From Nocardioides alpinus (GTDB taxonomy: Bacteria; Actinomycetota; Actinomycetes; Propionibacteriales; Nocardioidaceae), in contig NZ_FOKC01000016.1 in assembly GCF_900112035.1 (NCBI RefSeq), forward strand, positions 1-64,000: 64,000 nucleotides of DNA, given 5' to 3'. This document shows, in pieces, positions 26,250-34,496 of this stretch (its first letter is position 1; the number at the start of each line of letters is the position of its first letter). The position numbers were made by a program, and so were the translations under genes. The notes beneath the pieces are model-generated. The model saw only the letters and a list, made by a program, of their open reading frames with translations, did not search any database and was not told where the DNA came from.

Positions 26250-27497
26250 ATGACGATCGAGACGGACCTGCGGGCCGTGGCTGATGCAGTCCGCGCACGC
26301 ATTCCGGAACTTGTGTCTGCTATCGAGCGGATGTCTTTGCAAGAGGTACCCGAGATCCACGAAAAGGATGATCCGGTCCTGGCCGAGGCAGAACGTCCCA
26401 GCATCATCTCTGCGTTGACCAGCATCATTGATGGCTTAGCGCGGGGACGACGTCCGCCCGACCGTGCCTCTGACGCGGCACTTCAAGAGGCACGCGTGGC
26501 GGCACAAGCGGGCATCGATCTGCACTCGCTGTTGCGCACCTACCGTGTGGGTCAATCGATCCTTTGGGACGTCATCCTGGAGGAGACGCTCCGTGCGGTC
26601 GACTCGGATGAGCAGCGCATCACCATCCTCAGGCAAGCCTCGGACTACCAGTACGCGTGGAACAACAAGGTGACCGAGTCCGTCATCGCGACCTATCAGG
26701 CTGAGCACAACGCCTACTTCTTCAGGAGCCAAGATCGGAAGCGGCGGGCGGTGGTGAGCGACATCCTGCGTGGAGTGCCTGCCGACGTCCAACAACTGGG
26801 ATACAGCCTGCGCGCCGGTCACTTGGCTGTCGTCGCATGGGGGCGCTCGCCCGAGGCCAACATCCGAGCCCTGGCTGTTGCCCTGGATGCGAGACATCTG
26901 ACCGTGAGCGGCACCTCCGGGACGTACCTGGGCTGGCTGGGCTCCTCCGCCTTGTATCGAGTGCTGGAAGCGCGACCGGAGAGTATTCGTTCCATGCCTG
27001 AAACGCATCTGGCGCTGGGCGACGTGGAGCATGGGATCGAAGGTTTCCGGTTGAGCCACCGCCAAGCGTGGCAGGCCTACAGGGTAGGCAGATTGCGCGC
27101 CTCGGGAGTCGTCCGCTACGGCGACGTTGCCTTGGAATCCTTGGTGCTCAAGGATCGCCAAGCCGTTCATGACTTCGTCTCCCGCGAGCTCGGTGCACTC
27201 CACGAGGAAGACTCGCGAGGCGAACTTCTCAAAGCCACCTTGCAGGCCTACTTCCAGTGCGGACAAAATGCAGCGTCTACTGCCCAAGCCATCCATGTCC
27301 ACGAACGGACGGTTGCCTACCGGTTGCGCTCCATTGAGTCCCGGCTGGGAGTGACCATAAGCGATCGCCGCGACGAACTCGCCGTGGCTCTTCGGCTCGC
27401 GAACCTCTTCAACCAGGCGTCGGACAATGAGCTGCAAGACCTCGACGAGCATGCAGACGCGGGACTTGGGCCGGACCCGGATGCTGGCTCTCCCTGA
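26250..27497 (+). CDS. PucR-family transcriptional regulator (copy 2)
   Basis: A 415-residue paralogue of the regulator at 7936-9162. Both begin with a similar MxIExDLRAVADxxxxxIPE segment and share the middle LRAGHLAVVAWG and GFRLSHRQAWQAYRVGRLRASGVVRYGDVALESLVL. Both end with the PucR HTH (STAQAIHVHERTVAYRLRSIESRLG). It follows the ABC importer terminator and precedes the FAD/FeS hydroxylase genes, so it probably regulates one of these. Two near-identical regulators suggest duplication with the two halves of the pathway, or hetero-oligomers. The inducer is unknown. Confidence 0.88.
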   Translation: MTIETDLRAVADAVRARIPELVSAIERMSLQEVPEIHEKDDPVLAEAERPSIISALTSIIDGLARGRRPPDRASDAALQEARVAAQAGIDLHSLLRTYRVGQSILWDVILEETLRAVDSDEQRITILRQASDYQYAWNNKVTESVIATYQAEHNAYFFRSQDRKRRAVVSDILRGVPADVQQLGYSLRAGHLAVVAWGRSPEANIRALAVALDARHLTVSGTSGTYLGWLGSSALYRVLEARPESIRSMPETHLALGDVEHGIEGFRLSHRQAWQAYRVGRLRASGVVRYGDVALESLVLKDRQAVHDFVSRELGALHEEDSRGELLKATLQAYFQCGQNAASTAQAIHVHERTVAYRLRSIESRLGVTISDRRDELAVALRLANLFNQASDNELQDLDEHADAGLGPDPDAGSP

Positions 27498-27681
27498 CAC
27501 GACCCATGCGCACCGTCTTGTCAGGTGTCGACCAAGCTGCGGATGACTTTGCCTGACTGCGTAGTGGTCACTTCGCTTTCAGGGTCACAAACTGTTTTGG
27601 ACAGTCGTCAGACAATGGATCGTCCATGGGTAGCGCGTACCTGCGTCGCACCCCTCACGACCTTCCGCGAGAGGGACGCCC

Positions 27682-28569
27682 GTGAAGCCACCGCCCTTTG
27701 ATTATGTTGTCGCCACGTCACTTGACCAAGCTATTGATCTAGTTAGCTCCGACGAGGACGCGAAGTTCATAGCAGGGGGGCAGAGCCTCATTCCCCTGCT
27801 CAGCTTGAGGTTTGCCCGACCCACGCTTCTGGTGGACATCTCTCGCCTCTCAGTCCTTCGAGGCGTCCGTAGCGTGGCCGATGCACTGAACATCGGCGCT
27901 TCCACTCGTCACGCCGACATCGAACGGCTCCCTGTCGTTCGAGAATGCGCACCGCTGCTCTCCGCGGCTGCCGGATGGGTTGCTCACGCGCAGATCCGTA
28001 ACCGGGGCACGTTCGGCGGGGCAGTCGCCCACAGCGATAGCGCCGCCGAGTTCCCAGCGGCGCTTCTTGCAATGGGGGCCACGATTGTCACTCGCTCTAG
28101 CAGCGGTGAGCGCCGCATCCCGAGCACACAGTTCTTCGGAGCACATTTCCAAACCGCTCTCCAGCACGGCGAACTGGTCGTAGCCGTGGAGGTCCCGACC
28201 GCCGATCGGTTCAGCCGGTGGGGATTCTCGGAATTTGCGCGGCGCAAGGGCGACTACGCGATCGGTGGGGCCGCCGTGAGTGCTCGACTCAACGAAGACG
28301 GCGAGTGCACCTCCGTACGCGCAGGGCTCATCGCTGCCGGCCCCGGTCCGACCTCGGCCGAAGGTCTCGAGGAAACCTTGGTCGGTCACCTTGTCGACGA
28401 GTCTGCCGTCGACGCCGCAGTTGCCCAGTGCGAACGGTCTCTCAGCCCAGAGAGCAACGTCCACGGCTCCAAGGAATACCGACGGGCGGTGGTCGCAGAG
28501 TCCCTGCGACGCGCCCTTCATCAAGCGTTCGACCTCGGTGGAACTCAGGACGAGAGGAGATCGGCATGA
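27682..28569 (+). CDS. Molybdenum hydroxylase FAD subunit, set 2
   Basis: A 295-residue CoxM-type subunit starting GTG (KPPPFDYVVATSLDQAI). Its flavin motifs are IAGGQSLIPLLSLR and RGTFGGAVAHSDSAAEF, and it has the usual C-terminal GSKEYRRAVVAESLRRAL. It is clearly paralogous to the protein at 12663-13514. Its ATGA overlap with the FeS subunit gene shows coupled translation. No large-subunit gene adjoins; the partner is probably the unpaired large subunit at 20218-22587. About 180 bases upstream of the GTG contain no gene and must hold the promoter. Confidence 0.88.
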   Translation: MKPPPFDYVVATSLDQAIDLVSSDEDAKFIAGGQSLIPLLSLRFARPTLLVDISRLSVLRGVRSVADALNIGASTRHADIERLPVVRECAPLLSAAAGWVAHAQIRNRGTFGGAVAHSDSAAEFPAALLAMGATIVTRSSSGERRIPSTQFFGAHFQTALQHGELVVAVEVPTADRFSRWGFSEFARRKGDYAIGGAAVSARLNEDGECTSVRAGLIAAGPGPTSAEGLEETLVGHLVDESAVDAAVAQCERSLSPESNVHGSKEYRRAVVAESLRRALHQAFDLGGTQDERRSA

Positions 28570-29060
28570 AGACTCACGTGACCGTAAACGGCGAGGGATA
28601 CGAGCGTGACGTCGAGCCGCGCATGCTTCTCTCCGACTTCCTTCGCCATGAACTGGGGCTCACTGGCACCAACGTCGGCTGTGAGCACGGCGTGTGTGGC
28701 AGTTGCACCGTGCTTCTCGACGGAGAACCCGTGCGTTCCTGCACGATGCTCGCGGTACAGAGCGATCGGCGCCGTCTGACCACGGTTGAGGGCCTGGCTT
28801 GCGAGGAGAACCTGCACGGGCTGCAGGAGGCGTTCACGGCCTGCCACGGCCTTCAGTGCGGTTTTTGCACGCCCGGAATGCTCATGACCCTGTTGCCGAT
28901 CTACAACGAGGCGCGTCGACTCACCGACGACGAGATAAGGGATGCGATCTCCGGCAACCTCTGTCGGTGCACCGGGTACCAACAGATCGTCGAGTCCGCT
29001 CGCAAGGCCTTGGACGAAGCTGCCGACCTGGCTGAGTTCGGAGCCGACGCGGAAGGTTGA
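28566..29060 (+). CDS. Molybdenum hydroxylase [2Fe-2S] subunit, set 2
   Basis: A 164-residue CoxS-type protein with two [2Fe-2S] clusters: CEHGVCGSCTVLLD in the ferredoxin domain, and CGFCTPGM plus CRCTGYQQI in the helical domain. It overlaps the FAD subunit gene by ATGA. It would transfer electrons within a heterotrimer made with the FAD subunit and the large subunit encoded at 20218-22587. The composition and motif layout are the same as in the paralogue at 13516-14034. Confidence 0.9.
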   Translation: MKTHVTVNGEGYERDVEPRMLLSDFLRHELGLTGTNVGCEHGVCGSCTVLLDGEPVRSCTMLAVQSDRRRLTTVEGLACEENLHGLQEAFTACHGLQCGFCTPGMLMTLLPIYNEARRLTDDEIRDAISGNLCRCTGYQQIVESARKALDEAADLAEFGADAEG

Positions 29061-29525
29061 CCTCGCTGGGCGGCCTTGATGACCGCGTGACGATTGATAT
29101 TGTCCAGCCCCGAGGTTGTGTTTAATGCGAACAACGCGTTGAGCGATGTGCGCGGACACAGATCGCGCAGCGCCACCACTTCTTAAAGCTGCAGCAGGCG
29201 CTCGACCCGACCCCCTCCTGGACGGTGGCCGGTTGTCGAAGACGGAGCTCACGACTTCAACGGAGGCCCGGTCGGATGGAATGCGCCGTCGATGACAGGA
29301 GTTGTGCGGTCGGTGCGGCCGCCGCCTTTGTGACCCACCGGACGACGTGGCGGGCAGAGACGCGAGCTGGCGGACAAGCGGCTTGCCCGCTGAGCCAGTT
29401 GCCGGAAAGCGTCAAGTCCGCCGGTCGTTTGTAACAGGAGCAGCGAAGACGAGAGTCTGACGCAGGCTTACGGTCGTGCCGTCCGTCCGACAGGGCGGTG
29501 TCACTTGGAACGAGGATGGAGACAG
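29061..29525. other. 465-base region without a recognised gene
   Basis: Short open frames on both strands give Arg-rich translations without recognisable domains. A low-GC patch at about 29085-29170 stands out from its surroundings and could be a promoter or a degraded remnant. The promoter of the downstream SMR gene must lie in the right half. Confidence 0.4.
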
Positions 29526-29855
29526 ATGGCGACGTACTTGCTGTTGGGACTGGCCATAGCGGTGGAGGTCATGGCTACGTTGTCGCTGCGCGCGTCGGAA
29601 GGTTTCAGCAAGCTTGTGCCGAGTCTCTTGGTGCTAGGGGGATACGGCTTTTCGTTCATCCTCTTGTCCTTGGTGCTTCAACGAGGTCTGGACGTGGCTG
29701 TCGTTTACGCACTGTGGTCCGCGGCGGGAATCGTCGCTATCGCCGTCATCGGAGCGGTGTTCCTCGACGAACGCCTCACTGGTGCACAAGTCCTGGGAAT
29801 GGCTCTGATCGTCAGCGGTGTAGTTGCGTTAGAACTGGGCGCTCGCAACGCATGA
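29526..29855 (+). CDS. Small multidrug resistance (SMR/EmrE-type) exporter
   Basis: A 109-residue membrane protein with four hydrophobic segments and the SMR signature Glu in the first helix (LGLAIAVEVMATLSLRASEGFSKL). The later segments AVVYALWSAAGIVAIAVIG and MALIVSGVVALELG are typical. The start at 29526 follows a purine-rich GAGGATGGAG; the frame also opens at 29505. On pAO1 a pair of SMR proteins (NepA and NepB) exports methylamine from nicotine breakdown. Only one SMR gene is visible here, so it may work as a homodimer. The substrate is inferred. Confidence 0.87.
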   Translation: MATYLLLGLAIAVEVMATLSLRASEGFSKLVPSLLVLGGYGFSFILLSLVLQRGLDVAVVYALWSAAGIVAIAVIGAVFLDERLTGAQVLGMALIVSGVVALELGARNA

Positions 29856-29933
29856 AGCCTAGCGGCGTGCGCCAGCGACTTGCTGCAAGCCTTTATTCAC
29901 GTTTTGCGCGTCCATTCAAGGATCGAGGGTCAG

Positions 29934-30734
29934 GTGAACTCTCAGATGGAGACCGTCGGCACGGTCGCTCAGTTGCACACGGCCGTGACCAAGGGGTTTG
30001 CTCTCCGTGAGACTCAAAGCATTCAGGTCACACCGTCGGGAATTGTCGGAAATCGAGACTTCTTTCTAGTCGACGTCGACGAGCATTTGTACTCGGTTCC
30101 TCGAGATCCCATTTTTCTGGGCTACTGGACGTCCTATGACCCTTTGCTTAACCTGTTCCAGGTGGGTCGAGGAGCGGCGATCGAGTGCGCCGACCAGGTG
30201 CGCGCCGCGGGTCCGGTCCGCCGGTTTCGATTCGACGAGCGCACGGTCGACGGCAGGTGGGTCCCAGGTCCGTGGGATGCGTTCATTTCCGATGTCGCCG
30301 GACGGAACTTGCGGCTCGTGCGATGTGCACGCCCCGGTGGCGGCGGGGACATCCACCCGGTCACGATCCTGTCCACTGCCTCCCTGGCGTCTTTAGGCAC
30401 GGAGGCAGACGGCCAGCCTGTGGACGTACGTCGGTTCAGGTTGAATCTGACGCTGGACGTCGGAACGACTCCCTTTCGCGAAGACACGTGGACGGGGCGC
30501 TCGATCACAGTCGGAAACTGTGTTCTACGACTCCGTGGTGGAATCCCGCGATGTGTGGCCGTCGAGAACCGTCCCCATGACGGCGACAGGGCCCTCCAGG
30601 TCCAGCGACGCATCCGAGAGGTCCGGGGTGCAACCCCGAGCCGGTGGGGCCCGTCAGTGCTGTTCGGGGCCTACGCAGACGTAGTGCTATCAGGGCGGGT
30701 GAAGGTAGGGGATCCAGTCCAGCTCGCCACCTGA
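29934..30734 (+). CDS. MOSC-domain protein (molybdenum cofactor sulfurase C-terminal type)
   Basis: A 266-residue protein. The N-terminal part is the MOSC_N beta-barrel. The MOSC domain lies in the C-terminal half, with RRFRLNLTLD, GRSITVGNCVLRLRGGIPRCVAV and its conserved Cys. In eukaryotic MoCo sulfurases and mARC-type proteins this module binds or sulfurates the molybdenum cofactor. Xanthine-oxidase-family enzymes need a sulfurated cofactor, so a maturation role for the two hydroxylases fits well. The GTG at 29934 has GAGGG 4 nt upstream; the ATG at 29946 is an alternative. It lies on the same strand as the SMR gene. Confidence 0.82.
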   Translation: MNSQMETVGTVAQLHTAVTKGFALRETQSIQVTPSGIVGNRDFFLVDVDEHLYSVPRDPIFLGYWTSYDPLLNLFQVGRGAAIECADQVRAAGPVRRFRFDERTVDGRWVPGPWDAFISDVAGRNLRLVRCARPGGGGDIHPVTILSTASLASLGTEADGQPVDVRRFRLNLTLDVGTTPFREDTWTGRSITVGNCVLRLRGGIPRCVAVENRPHDGDRALQVQRRIREVRGATPSRWGPSVLFGAYADVVLSGRVKVGDPVQLAT

Positions 30735-30767
30735 GATCGGATGTAAGTCGGCGGGGTGCATTCAGTC

Positions 30768-31652
30768 TCAGGAAAGGATCTGCTTGATCGCGTGGTGCAC
30801 ACGTTCCGCGTCCTCGCGATACTTCACCAGTGCGCCCAGGCTCGCTGCGGCTGCTTTGAGGTCAAGCTCGACAGCCCCCAGGTGCTTCAGCGCGCGTGCC
30901 CAGTCCAGGGTCTCCGCGACGCCCGGAGGCTTGACGAGCCCATGTACCTCGTTGCGAATTTCCTGCGTTACGCCCACGACTTGCGTCGCAAGCGCGTGAG
31001 GGACCTCCGGAGCTCGGGACCGGAGAATGGCCAGCTCACGTTCCGGTCCAGGGTGCTCGATCCAGTGATAGAGGCATCGACGTTTGAGGGCGTCGTGGAG
31101 CTCACGCGTTCGATTCGAGGTCAATACCACGATCGGCGGAATGACAGCTTGGACCGTCCCGAGCTCAGGCACGCTCACCTGGTACGTGGACAGGACTTCG
31201 AGTAGGAAGGCTTCGAACTCGTCATCCGCTCGGTCGACTTCGTCGACGAGCAATACGGTGGGGGCCTGCTGTAGCGCTTTGAGCACGGGACGCGAAAGAA
31301 GGAAGCGCTCGTCATACAGTCCCTTTTCTGCTGCCGATGCGTCGACAGCGCCCGCCGCCTCCAGGGCTCGCAGGTGCAGGATCTGACGAGGAAAGTCCCA
31401 GTCGTAGAGGGCTTGCGTGGAATCGATGCCCTCGTAGCACTGAAGTCGCAGGAGCGGCAGCTGCCAAGCGGTCGCTACGGCCTCAGCCAGGGCAGTTTTT
31501 CCCGTACCCGGCTCGCCCTCGAGGAGCAACGGTCGGTGCATCTTCATCGCAAAGAACACAACGGTTGCTAGTTCAGAGGAACATAAGTAGCCGGTTCCTT
31601 CGAGCAACCGCCTCACATCATCCGGGGAGTCGAGTAGGTCTCCCGGAATCAT
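30768..31652 (-). CDS. MoxR-family AAA+ ATPase (CoxD-like)
   Basis: A 294-residue AAA+ protein with Walker A (GEPGTGKTAL), Walker B (VLLVDEVDRAD) and sensor-1 (VLTSNRTREL). It matches CoxD, which is needed to insert sulfur into the Mo-Cu site of CO dehydrogenase, and other MoxR chaperone ATPases. The frame is open far upstream to 32525, but that part is antisense-frame noise over the XdhC gene. The ATG at 31652 overlaps the XdhC stop (ATGA) and is the natural start. It probably helps mature the two molybdenum hydroxylases. No VWA-domain CoxE partner is seen next to it. Confidence 0.88.
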   Translation of the reverse strand: MIPGDLLDSPDDVRRLLEGTGYLCSSELATVVFFAMKMHRPLLLEGEPGTGKTALAEAVATAWQLPLLRLQCYEGIDSTQALYDWDFPRQILHLRALEAAGAVDASAAEKGLYDERFLLSRPVLKALQQAPTVLLVDEVDRADDEFEAFLLEVLSTYQVSVPELGTVQAVIPPIVVLTSNRTRELHDALKRRCLYHWIEHPGPERELAILRSRAPEVPHALATQVVGVTQEIRNEVHGLVKPPGVAETLDWARALKHLGAVELDLKAAAASLGALVKYREDAERVHHAIKQILS

Positions 31653-32794
31653 GGCGTAGCTCCATGTGCCGCATGGTGAATGGCGCCAGCCGTTGCGCCC
31701 AGAGGTACCCCTGTTCCACCCCAACGTGTCGAGATGATCTCGGCCGCGATGCTCACCGCTGTCTCCTCGGGGGTACGAGCGCCCAGATCTAGACCGATGG
31801 GGCTCGACATCCGATCCAGCTGGTGCTCCGTGACGCCCGCCTCTCGCAGGCGTGCAAGGCGGTCCTCGTGGGTGACGCGTGAGCCCATGACCCCGACATA
31901 CGCGGCCGGAAGTGTGAGGGCGACGGTCAGAAGGGGCACGTCGAACTTGGGGTCGTGAGTCAGGACCGTGATGACTGTGCGCCGGTCGATTCGACCGCCC
32001 TGATGTTCCTCCGCAAGGTATCTGTGGGGCCAGTCGACGACGACCTCGTCTGCCTGGGGAAACCGCGCCGGCGTAGCAAAGACAGGTCTCGCGTCGCACA
32101 CAGTGACCGCGTAGCCAAGAAAGGAGCCAATAGAAGCCACTGCCGCCGCGAAGTCGATGGCACCGAAAATGAGCAGGCGAGGCTGCGGCGCGAAGGTCTG
32201 CACGAATACGCGCATGCCGTCGCCGAGCCGCTGACCGTCGGGGCCGTAGCTCAAGATGCCGTTGTGCCCGGCTGCGAGTAAACCGAGGGCGTCGTCGACG
32301 ACTGCCGAGTCCGCCCGGCTGCTGCCCAAGGTGCCACTCACTGGCAGGCCTGACTCCTCCGGGTGAAGCACTATCCGTCGACCGCGCCACGACGGGTTCG
32401 GGTGATCCACGATCGTCGCTAACGCCACAGGTCGGTTGCCGCGAATGTCGTCGGCGATTTCTGAGAACTGCGGGAATGTTTGACGGTCCAGTCGTTCGAT
32501 GAAGACGTCGAGTTCTCCTCCGCACGTGAGGCCGACCGCGAACGCTTCATCGTTGGAGTACCCGTAGTGCTCGAGCACCGGAATGCCACCGACCACGACC
32601 TCGCGTGCAATCTCGTAGACGGCGCCCTCAACGCAGCCACCCGAGACAGAGCCAAAGACGGACCCGTCAGGGCCGACGCCCATCGCCGCGCCGGGCTCAC
32701 GGGGCGCGGACTTTGAGGTGTCAACGACGGTGGCCAGGCCGATCGAGTCTCCGCTCTCCCACCATGTGACGAGGTGATCCAAGATGTCTCGCAC
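31649..32794 (-). CDS. XdhC-family molybdenum cofactor maturation protein
   Basis: A 381-residue protein with the N-terminal XdhC/CoxI domain (WESGDSIGLATVVDTSKSAPREPGAAM, GSVSGGCVEGAVYE) and the C-terminal Rossmann XdhC_C domain (LLIFGAIDFAAAVASIGSFLGYAVTVCD, AYVGVMGSRVTHEDRL). XdhC binds the molybdenum cofactor, promotes its sulfuration and hands it to xanthine-oxidase-family large subunits. It is the first gene of a pair with the MoxR ATPase and starts 22 nt downstream of the FAD oxidoreductase stop. This is the CoxF/XdhC-CoxD pairing seen in CO dehydrogenase clusters. Confidence 0.9.
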   Translation of the reverse strand: MRDILDHLVTWWESGDSIGLATVVDTSKSAPREPGAAMGVGPDGSVFGSVSGGCVEGAVYEIAREVVVGGIPVLEHYGYSNDEAFAVGLTCGGELDVFIERLDRQTFPQFSEIADDIRGNRPVALATIVDHPNPSWRGRRIVLHPEESGLPVSGTLGSSRADSAVVDDALGLLAAGHNGILSYGPDGQRLGDGMRVFVQTFAPQPRLLIFGAIDFAAAVASIGSFLGYAVTVCDARPVFATPARFPQADEVVVDWPHRYLAEEHQGGRIDRRTVITVLTHDPKFDVPLLTVALTLPAAYVGVMGSRVTHEDRLARLREAGVTEHQLDRMSSPIGLDLGARTPEETAVSIAAEIISTRWGGTGVPLGATAGAIHHAAHGATP

Positions 32795-32815
32795 GGGTTG
32801 TCTCCTTGCTGTCGG

Positions 32816-34246
32816 CTATCCCAGGAAGCTGGTGGGGTCGATGCGAGCCGTTAGGCGAGTTGCCAGATCGACCTTGTCTTCCGCGTCCTGTTTGAGGTCC
32901 TGACGGATCATGGCCGTCTTGACCAGTTGGCCGCCGACGTAGCGAATGGGTTCGCGCGGGAGTCCCCGTCCCGACGGCATCCTCGCCAAGAAGGACGTGG
33001 TCATTCCGTCACGGGTCTCGGTGGCTAGGCCTGCCAGGATCTGGGCGCCGATGACTGACGGTCCGATGCCGTCCCCTGAGTACCCCGTGCCGAAGTAGAC
33101 GCCCGGGAATCCGCCGAGCTCGCCGAAAAAGGGCAGTGAGGACAAGGAGTACTCGACGGGCGCTCGCCACGACGACAGGACCGTGGAGTCCTTCAAGCTA
33201 GGCACGGCGCGGGTCATCTGCGTCACGAGCCGATCAGGACGGGGGACGGAGGCGTAAAGCGTGTTGGTGCCGCGGATACCCCAACCCAGTCCCATACCGG
33301 CCTTGCCGAAGAGAACATTCCCTCCCGTCATTGGCCGCCAGTAGTCCAGGAGGCGGCCCGCGTCGGAGACATTGGTCAAAGGCGGCTCACCCAGCGTCCG
33401 CCGCGGGCGTACGACGACGTTGTCGGATGCAGTGGTCACCAAGTGTGCGCGGAGCTGGGGGAACTGATTGCACCACGCGTTGATCGCCAGAATCACGGAA
33501 GAGGCTTGGACCGAGCCTGTGCTGGTGGACACCGTTGTACCAGCGTGCTCTCGAGTCAAGCCCGTCATGGGGCTGTGTTCATGCACGATGACCCCAAGGG
33601 CCCGAGCCACTCGCAGGAGACCTCGGACCAGGCGTGCGGGGTGGAGGCCAACGCAAGTCGGGTCGAAGACACCGCCGCGCGCCGGAGCGCCCGCCAACCG
33701 GGTCGCTTCTTCCGCGTCCACCTCGACAAACGGAGAATCCCGATGGGCGGCCGCGGTCTCTAGGGTCTCGACCCAAGCGCCGTCCTGACTGCTGTTGTTT
33801 GAGGCCCACAGCCAACCATTTGGCTCCACTTGTGCGTCGATTCCGTGCTCAAGACAGAAGCGCCGGATGTGATCAATCGCCTCCACCGAAGCCCGGGCAA
33901 CGTCTGCGCCCTCGTCCTTGCCTCCAGCGCGCACAAGCGCGGGAAGCTTCGGCCACAGGTTCATCAAGATACCTGCATTGGTTCCGCTGGCGCCGCAACC
34001 GCACAGTCCGGCTTCGAGGACGACCACATCGATACTGGGAATGCGTGACTTGAGCTCGATTGCCGTCCATAGGCCAGTAAACCCGCCACCCACGATGCAC
34101 ACGTCGGCCCTTGCCGACGAGGTAAGCGCTTCCGCTTTTGGGAGATTGGCCTCATCGACAAGCGCGTCGGCCATCCAGAACGATCGGACTCCTGCGTCCG
34201 CACTATCCAGAGCGCGAACCTGCGGGACTCTCCATGTCTGACTCAC
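32816..34246 (-). CDS. DAO-family FAD-dependent amine/amino acid oxidoreductase
   Basis: A 476-residue protein of the D-amino-acid-oxidase (DAO) superfamily: ADVCIVGGGFTGLWTAIELK dinucleotide motif, GASGTNAGILM and a C-terminal GVYFGTGYSGDGIGPSVIGA. The start region RVPQVRALDSADAGVRSFWMADAL resembles gamma-glutamylputrescine oxidoreductase-like proteins. I place the start at a GTG (34246), which keeps that motif; an ATG at 34174 is the alternative. The longer frame to 34603 has no family support. It could oxidise an N-methylated or gamma-amino acid of the nicotine side chain, such as 4-methylaminobutyrate, or a glutamyl-methylamide. It is upstream of XdhC on the same strand. Confidence 0.83.
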   Translation of the reverse strand: MSQTWRVPQVRALDSADAGVRSFWMADALVDEANLPKAEALTSSARADVCIVGGGFTGLWTAIELKSRIPSIDVVVLEAGLCGCGASGTNAGILMNLWPKLPALVRAGGKDEGADVARASVEAIDHIRRFCLEHGIDAQVEPNGWLWASNNSSQDGAWVETLETAAAHRDSPFVEVDAEEATRLAGAPARGGVFDPTCVGLHPARLVRGLLRVARALGVIVHEHSPMTGLTREHAGTTVSTSTGSVQASSVILAINAWCNQFPQLRAHLVTTASDNVVVRPRRTLGEPPLTNVSDAGRLLDYWRPMTGGNVLFGKAGMGLGWGIRGTNTLYASVPRPDRLVTQMTRAVPSLKDSTVLSSWRAPVEYSLSSLPFFGELGGFPGVYFGTGYSGDGIGPSVIGAQILAGLATETRDGMTTSFLARMPSGRGLPREPIRYVGGQLVKTAMIRQDLKQDAEDKVDLATRLTARIDPTSFLG

Positions 34247-34496
34247 CGGGCAGCTCGGCCGGAACGTGCGACCGCGTGTGCTGGGCCCACGTGGCGGACG
34301 ACGAACCGCAACGTGGCATTCATCTGGCCAACCTAGGACCGCGGCGAGCCGAGGACCTGCACTGTGGCATGCAAAGTTGCTCGCCTGTTTGTTGGTTATC
34401 AGCAACGCCGCAGGTTGCGCGGCTGGGTTAAGAATGTCGTCGGCGGCGGGGCTGGGGCCGTCGCGCAACCAACACTTGGTCGAGGGAGTTGAGACG

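Noticed and set aside
27493..27525. CCTGACA...TGTCAGG inverted repeat after PucR copy 2
   Set aside because: 7-bp arms, 19-nt loop and no T-run; could be chance.
29061..29525. Possible transposon or regulator remnant
   Set aside because: No transposase motif, terminal repeats or target duplication could be seen.
30730..30772. Inverted repeat CCTGAGA...TCTCAGG between convergent genes
   Set aside because: Only 7-bp arms with a 29-nt loop and it overlaps the stop codons; too weak to call a terminator.
30768..32525. One long minus-strand frame that looks like a 585-residue fusion ending in MoxR
   Set aside because: Residues before the MIPGDL start are Arg/Ser-rich and lie in another frame over the XdhC gene; the ATPase starts at 31652 with ATGA overlap.
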